A stretch of DNA of 45,708 nucleotides. Source: an uncultured Lachnospiraceae bacterium. Lineage in GTDB: Bacteria > Bacillota > Clostridia > Lachnospirales > Lachnospiraceae. Both the position numbers and the translations under genes were made by a program. The stretch covers positions 1 through 45,708 of the forward strand of contig CAKQXY010000029.1 in NCBI GenBank assembly GCA_934292725.1, read 5' to 3'. Below the pieces are notes generated by a model. The model worked only from the letters and a program-made list of their open reading frames with translations. It was not told the DNA's origin and did not search any database. Below are positions 43,277 to 45,708 of this stretch, one piece after another (the stretch's first letter is position 1; each line of letters opens with the position of its first letter).

Positions 43277-43466
43277 GATACGATATAAAGCAGAAAGGAA
43301 ACGCCGAAAGGTACCTGCGATGGGCAAAGCACCAGCTTAGATAAAAATCGTGCAGGTGATGAGTTGGTGTACGGTCTGGTATGCGTAACACGCATGTTAA
43401 ATGCATTTTCTTTTCTGATTTATATAAAAGTCAGGTGAATAGTGAAAAGTTCACCTGACCTTTTTT
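43277..43466 (+). ncRNA. Candidate RT-associated non-coding RNA ending in a terminator
   Basis: The gap between two co-oriented genes is structured and non-coding: ACCTGC (43312-43317) with GCAGGT (43352-43357), CACCAGCTT with GAGTTGGTG, ATGCGTAACACGCAT, and then a perfect terminator. Its left part, GCAGAAAGGAAACGCCGAAAGG (43289-43310, shown in pieces as GCAGAAAGGA and GCCGAAAGG), looks like a decayed array repeat. RNAs directly upstream of an RT and ended by a terminator are usual in retrons and several defence RTs; that comparison is inference. Confidence 0.45.
43430..43466 (+). terminator. Intrinsic terminator just upstream of the reverse transcriptase gene
   Basis: GTCAGGTGAA (43430-43439) pairs perfectly with TTCACCTGAC (43450-43459), followed by C and six T. 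It lies 33 bases before the RT start, so RT expression needs read-through or a promoter I cannot see. Confidence 0.92.
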
Positions 43467-43498
43467 ATACAAAGGTTTGTGAAGGGAAGAAGAAAGAT

Positions 43499-44734
43499 AT
43501 GGAGATATTACAGGAATTGGAGCAGGAGACTGTTTGGCAGCAGTACCTAGAAAATGTTTTACACGAAAATCCAGTGGAGTGGAAGAAGTTACAGGAATAC
43601 ATTGCTCAAAAGAAATATGTGCCGATTGTAAATAATATGAAACAAGTAGGGAAAAGCGGTGAAGAATTTATATTTATTCCTAGAAAAGTGCTGCTGAGCA
43701 AGAAGGGAACAGATCGTAAGAGAGCTGTTTATGTATATCCTTATGATGTACAGGTAGTTTTAAAGGTAATAGCTTGGAAACTTCATAAATATGATAATTG
43801 CTTTGCTAATAATCTGTTTTCGTTTAGAAAATTTGTAAACGCGCAGACAGCGGTTCGATATCTGAGAGAAAAACAAAAAGAGGGAGATTGGTACACATAC
43901 AAATTGGATATTCACAATTATTTTAATTCAGTTAGTGTAGATAAGATACTTCCAATGGTCAAGGAAGTATTAGTGGAAGAACCGATTCTTTATAACGTCA
44001 TATGTGCAATACTTAAGAATCCCTATGTGGAATACAATAAACAAGTAATTCAAGAAGAAAAAGGAATTATGGCAGGCATGCCACTGTCAGCCTTTTTGGC
44101 AAATCTTTATCTTATGAAAATTGACGTCTGGTTTCAAGAAAATGATGTTCTGTATGCAAGATATTCCGATGATATTATTATCTTTGCGCAGGAAGAAAAG
44201 AAGATAGAACAATACAGTGAAAGGCTTACAGAAATGATACACGAGGCAGGACTTGTGTTAAATGAGAAAAAAACAAGGAAAACGAATCCAAAAGAGGCAT
44301 GGACTTTTCTTGGATTTCAATGCAGTGGAAACTGTATAGATGTGTCAGATGAGGCTTTAGATAAAATAAAGAAAAAGCTTAAAAGGAAAGCGAGGGCATT
44401 ATATAGATGGAAATGTAAAAAGAAGACAACAGACGAACAGGCAGTGAGGGGATATATACGGCGTGTAAATAAAAAGTTTTATGAGGATAATGGAGAAAAT
44501 GAATTGACGTGGAGTCGCTGGTATTTTCCTGTTATCAATACAGAGAAGAGTCTGAGAATAATAGATCATTATGTGCAGGAATGTATTCGCTATGTGGTAA
44601 CTGGACAATACAACAAGAAAAATTACCATTTTAAGTACGAGAAAATGAAACAATGCGGATATCGTAGTTTGGTGAATGAATTTTATAAAATGAAAGGTGT
44701 GAAACGTCTAAGTGAGACAGTCAATGAAAAATAA
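43499..44734 (+). CDS. Stand-alone reverse transcriptase
   Basis: The 411-residue protein has an RT palm with all three catalytic Asp: D137 in YKLDIHNYFNSV and D224/D225 in RYSDDIIIFA. Between them is GIMAGMPLSAFLANLYL, with Ser-Ala where group II intron and retron RTs have Ser-Pro and DGR RTs Ser-Gln. GLVLNEKKTR and FLGF (269-273) follow as in group II-like enzymes, then a basic maturase-like thumb. No endonuclease, Cas1 or Cas6 domain is present. The ATG at 43499 is used because the earlier in-frame GTG (43442) is inside the terminator. It lies between two repeat arrays. The RT class is unresolved; group II-like or an uncharacterised defence RT are the main options. Confidence 0.88.
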   Translation: MEILQELEQETVWQQYLENVLHENPVEWKKLQEYIAQKKYVPIVNNMKQVGKSGEEFIFIPRKVLLSKKGTDRKRAVYVYPYDVQVVLKVIAWKLHKYDNCFANNLFSFRKFVNAQTAVRYLREKQKEGDWYTYKLDIHNYFNSVSVDKILPMVKEVLVEEPILYNVICAILKNPYVEYNKQVIQEEKGIMAGMPLSAFLANLYLMKIDVWFQENDVLYARYSDDIIIFAQEEKKIEQYSERLTEMIHEAGLVLNEKKTRKTNPKEAWTFLGFQCSGNCIDVSDEALDKIKKKLKRKARALYRWKCKKKTTDEQAVRGYIRRVNKKFYEDNGENELTWSRWYFPVINTEKSLRIIDHYVQECIRYVVTGQYNKKNYHFKYEKMKQCGYRSLVNEFYKMKGVKRLSETVNEK

Positions 44735-44781
44735 CGTTATATTACAGACAGCGGCACAATAGAATGACTTGAGAAATAGAT

Positions 44782-44974
44782 GTTACTGTTCATGGGGCTA
44801 TGTTACGAAAGCCCTTCGGTGCAATGGTTTCGTCGACGGACCAAACTCAGCAGGTTCCTTTTATGTTCTTTCTTATTATACATTACTTTGAAAGACCTGC
44901 TTCAAGTGTCCGGCTCGTGAAATCCATTCACCTTCGGGCTTTGCCGCAATATTGGCTTATCCATGAACTGTAAC
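44782..44974. repeat. MITE-like interspersed repeat, full-length copy E (193 bp)
   Basis: Ends GTTACTGTTCATGG and CCATGAACTGTAAC are inverted repeats with one mismatch. Its reverse complement aligns along its length with the copy at 3462-3652, including the middle (GCAGGTCTTTCAAAGTAATG). Its right end touches the first base of array leader 2, so it either inserted there or marks a module boundary. Confidence 0.85.
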
Positions 44975-45190
44975 ATCAAACTGTTACTTATGGGAGAAAT
45001 GTAAAAATAACGGATGACAAACTGCAGGAAGAGTGTTATACTGAAAAAGATCCAAGTAGTGCTAGTGACAATTAAATATGTCCAAATTGTTAACATGCAC
45101 GAAAAGTGGTTATTGTCAGAATATTCTGATAAATACCTGCAAAAATAGGCTCCAGAAACCGCATAAAACCTAGGTTTTCGAAGGGGTACC
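44975..45190 (+). promoter_or_regulatory. Array leader 2 (216 bp) with promoter
   Basis: 97 percent identical to leader 1 (6 substitutions in 216). Promoter ATGACA (45014-45019) / TATACT (45037-45042), spacer 17 bp. Both 12-bp palindromes and the GAAGGGGTACC end are kept, immediately before the first repeat of array 2. Confidence 0.8.
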
Positions 45191-45598
45191 GTAGAAATGG
45201 AGCACTAGCCCGAGAGGGCATTGATACAATGTTGTGTTATTGCCATGAAACATAAGTTACTATGTAGAAATGGAGCACTAGCCCGAGAGGGCATTGATAC
45301 GCCTTATATAACATTCATCACGTGCCTGTCCTGTAATGTAGAAATGGAGCACTAGCCCGAGAGGGCATTGATACGTATATACATCTTTAACATGCTTATT
45401 AATACATGTGATAAGTAGAAATGAAGCATCAGCCCGAAAGGGCATTGATACAATTATCGAATTCCCTCGCCGAAAATAACTGCTTGGGCGTAGTAGAAAT
45501 GGAGTCCTAGCCCGAAGGATATTGATACAAAGAAGAACTGTCCGGATATGCATATCATTGGCAACGTAGAAATGGAGTTTCATTTATTGAGTATCAAA
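45191..45598 (+). CRISPR. CRISPR-like array 2: six repeats (last truncated), five spacers
   Basis: Repeats start at 45191, 45264, 45338, 45415, 45493 and 45566. The first three are identical (GAGA loop, CACT variable block); the fourth and fifth differ, the fifth is 36 bp, and the sixth matches only its first 15 bases. Spacers are 36, 37, 40, 41 and 37 bp, all different from each other and from array 1. Identical leader-end repeats with decayed distal ones fit CRISPR growth from the leader. The array runs into the ribosome site of the gene at 45619. Confidence 0.72.
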
Positions 45599-45618
45599 AT
45601 AAAATGATTGGAGATTTT

Positions 45619-45708
45619 ATGTTTACAGAAAATGTGAATTTAAATGGATATAGCATTACGTCGTTTGTATGGCCTTTTGTAAGTAAACGCTCAATAGTGG
45701 GTATACCC
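45619..45708 (+). CDS. Start of an unknown gene, cut by the window edge
   Basis: Thirty codons are open to the last base, beginning MFTENVNLNGYSITSFVWPF. TTGGAG (45609-45613 region) lies 6-7 bases before the ATG. It is placed after array 2 exactly as the gene at 42821 is after array 1, so it should share the leader 2 promoter. Too short to identify; it could be a cas gene or a cargo gene. Confidence 0.6.
   Translation, partial: MFTENVNLNGYSITSFVWPFVSKRSIVGIP

Noticed and set aside
43442..43498. Upstream GTG start for the reverse transcriptase
   Set aside because: It lies inside a perfect intrinsic terminator stem and has no ribosome site; the ATG at 43499 is preferred.
43277..44734. Group II intron containing the RT
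   Set aside because: I see no 5' GUGYG boundary, no domain V hairpin and no 3' AY end. A short GTACGG word near 43370 is not enough.
42450..45598. Diversity-generating retroelement
   Set aside because: The RT lacks the Ser-Gln motif, there is no Avd-like gene, and no template/variable repeat pair with adenine-specific differences is visible.

Overview
The window looks like a chromosomal segment of a low-to-mid GC Gram-positive anaerobe, most likely a gut Lachnospiraceae (Clostridia). The evidence is a FabK-type type II fatty acid operon with a fused AccD-AccA subunit, a Ctc-type L25, an ATP-type PEP carboxykinase, an arginine-agmatine-carboxyspermidine polyamine cluster, AGGAGG-like ribosome binding sites and TTGACA/TATAAT promoters. 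The genus is not resolved.

Layout. 1-1614 is the 3' part of an unrecognised large protein. 1690-3812 holds a hairpin-rich repeat, rplY (L25), a TetR regulator, a MITE-like repeat, and a promoter with three TGACCAAAAGTCA-like operators. These operators precede an MMPL/RND-family exporter (3813-5882) and a very long secreted heptad-repeat protein (5947-9192). 9252-10550 encodes a glycosyltransferase that appears fused to a MarR-like domain. It diverges from the fatty acid operon (10823-21124: fabH-acpP-fabK-fabD-fabG-fabF-accB-fabZ-accC-accDA plus a FabK-like oxidoreductase). 21198-25199 has two TetR regulators around a reverse-strand operon: unknown coiled-coil gene, ftsH, DUF308. 25341-27342 is a GH78-like glycosidase broken by a one-base frameshift at an A6 tract. 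27465-28987 is a two-gene HTH/HipA-like kinase pair.

29052-36568 is a polyamine locus. A promoter, a ~290-nt structured RNA and an intrinsic terminator precede speA, speE, carboxynorspermidine synthase, nspC, aguA and aguB. Together these give arginine to agmatine to N-carbamoylputrescine to putrescine to carboxyspermidine to spermidine, with SpeE as a possible second aminopropylation route. A zinc-finger-less DnaJ-like protein, an AEC-family carrier and pckA follow, with a Rex-like palindrome upstream of pckA.

From 40860 to the right edge the DNA becomes accessory. It holds a truncated Rpn-type nuclease between two copies of a terminator, a small unknown gene with a structured leader, and the most unusual part of the window, 42234-45708. 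There, two 216-bp leaders (6 substitutions, no indels between them) each drive an array of ~37-bp repeats with 36-41-bp unique spacers, and each array runs into the ribosome binding site of a protein gene. Between the two modules lie a small protein with a degenerate nuclease-like look, a terminator-ended non-coding segment and a stand-alone reverse transcriptase with an intact YSDD site. No cas1, cas2, cas6 or effector is visible. The repeats have a GCCC-GAAA-GGGC hairpin followed by an ATTGATAC handle, as in Cas6-processed CRISPR RNAs, but carry an unusual variable four-base pyrimidine-rich block. This may be a CRISPR array whose cas genes lie beyond the window, or a different RT-linked array system. 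The sequence alone cannot decide.
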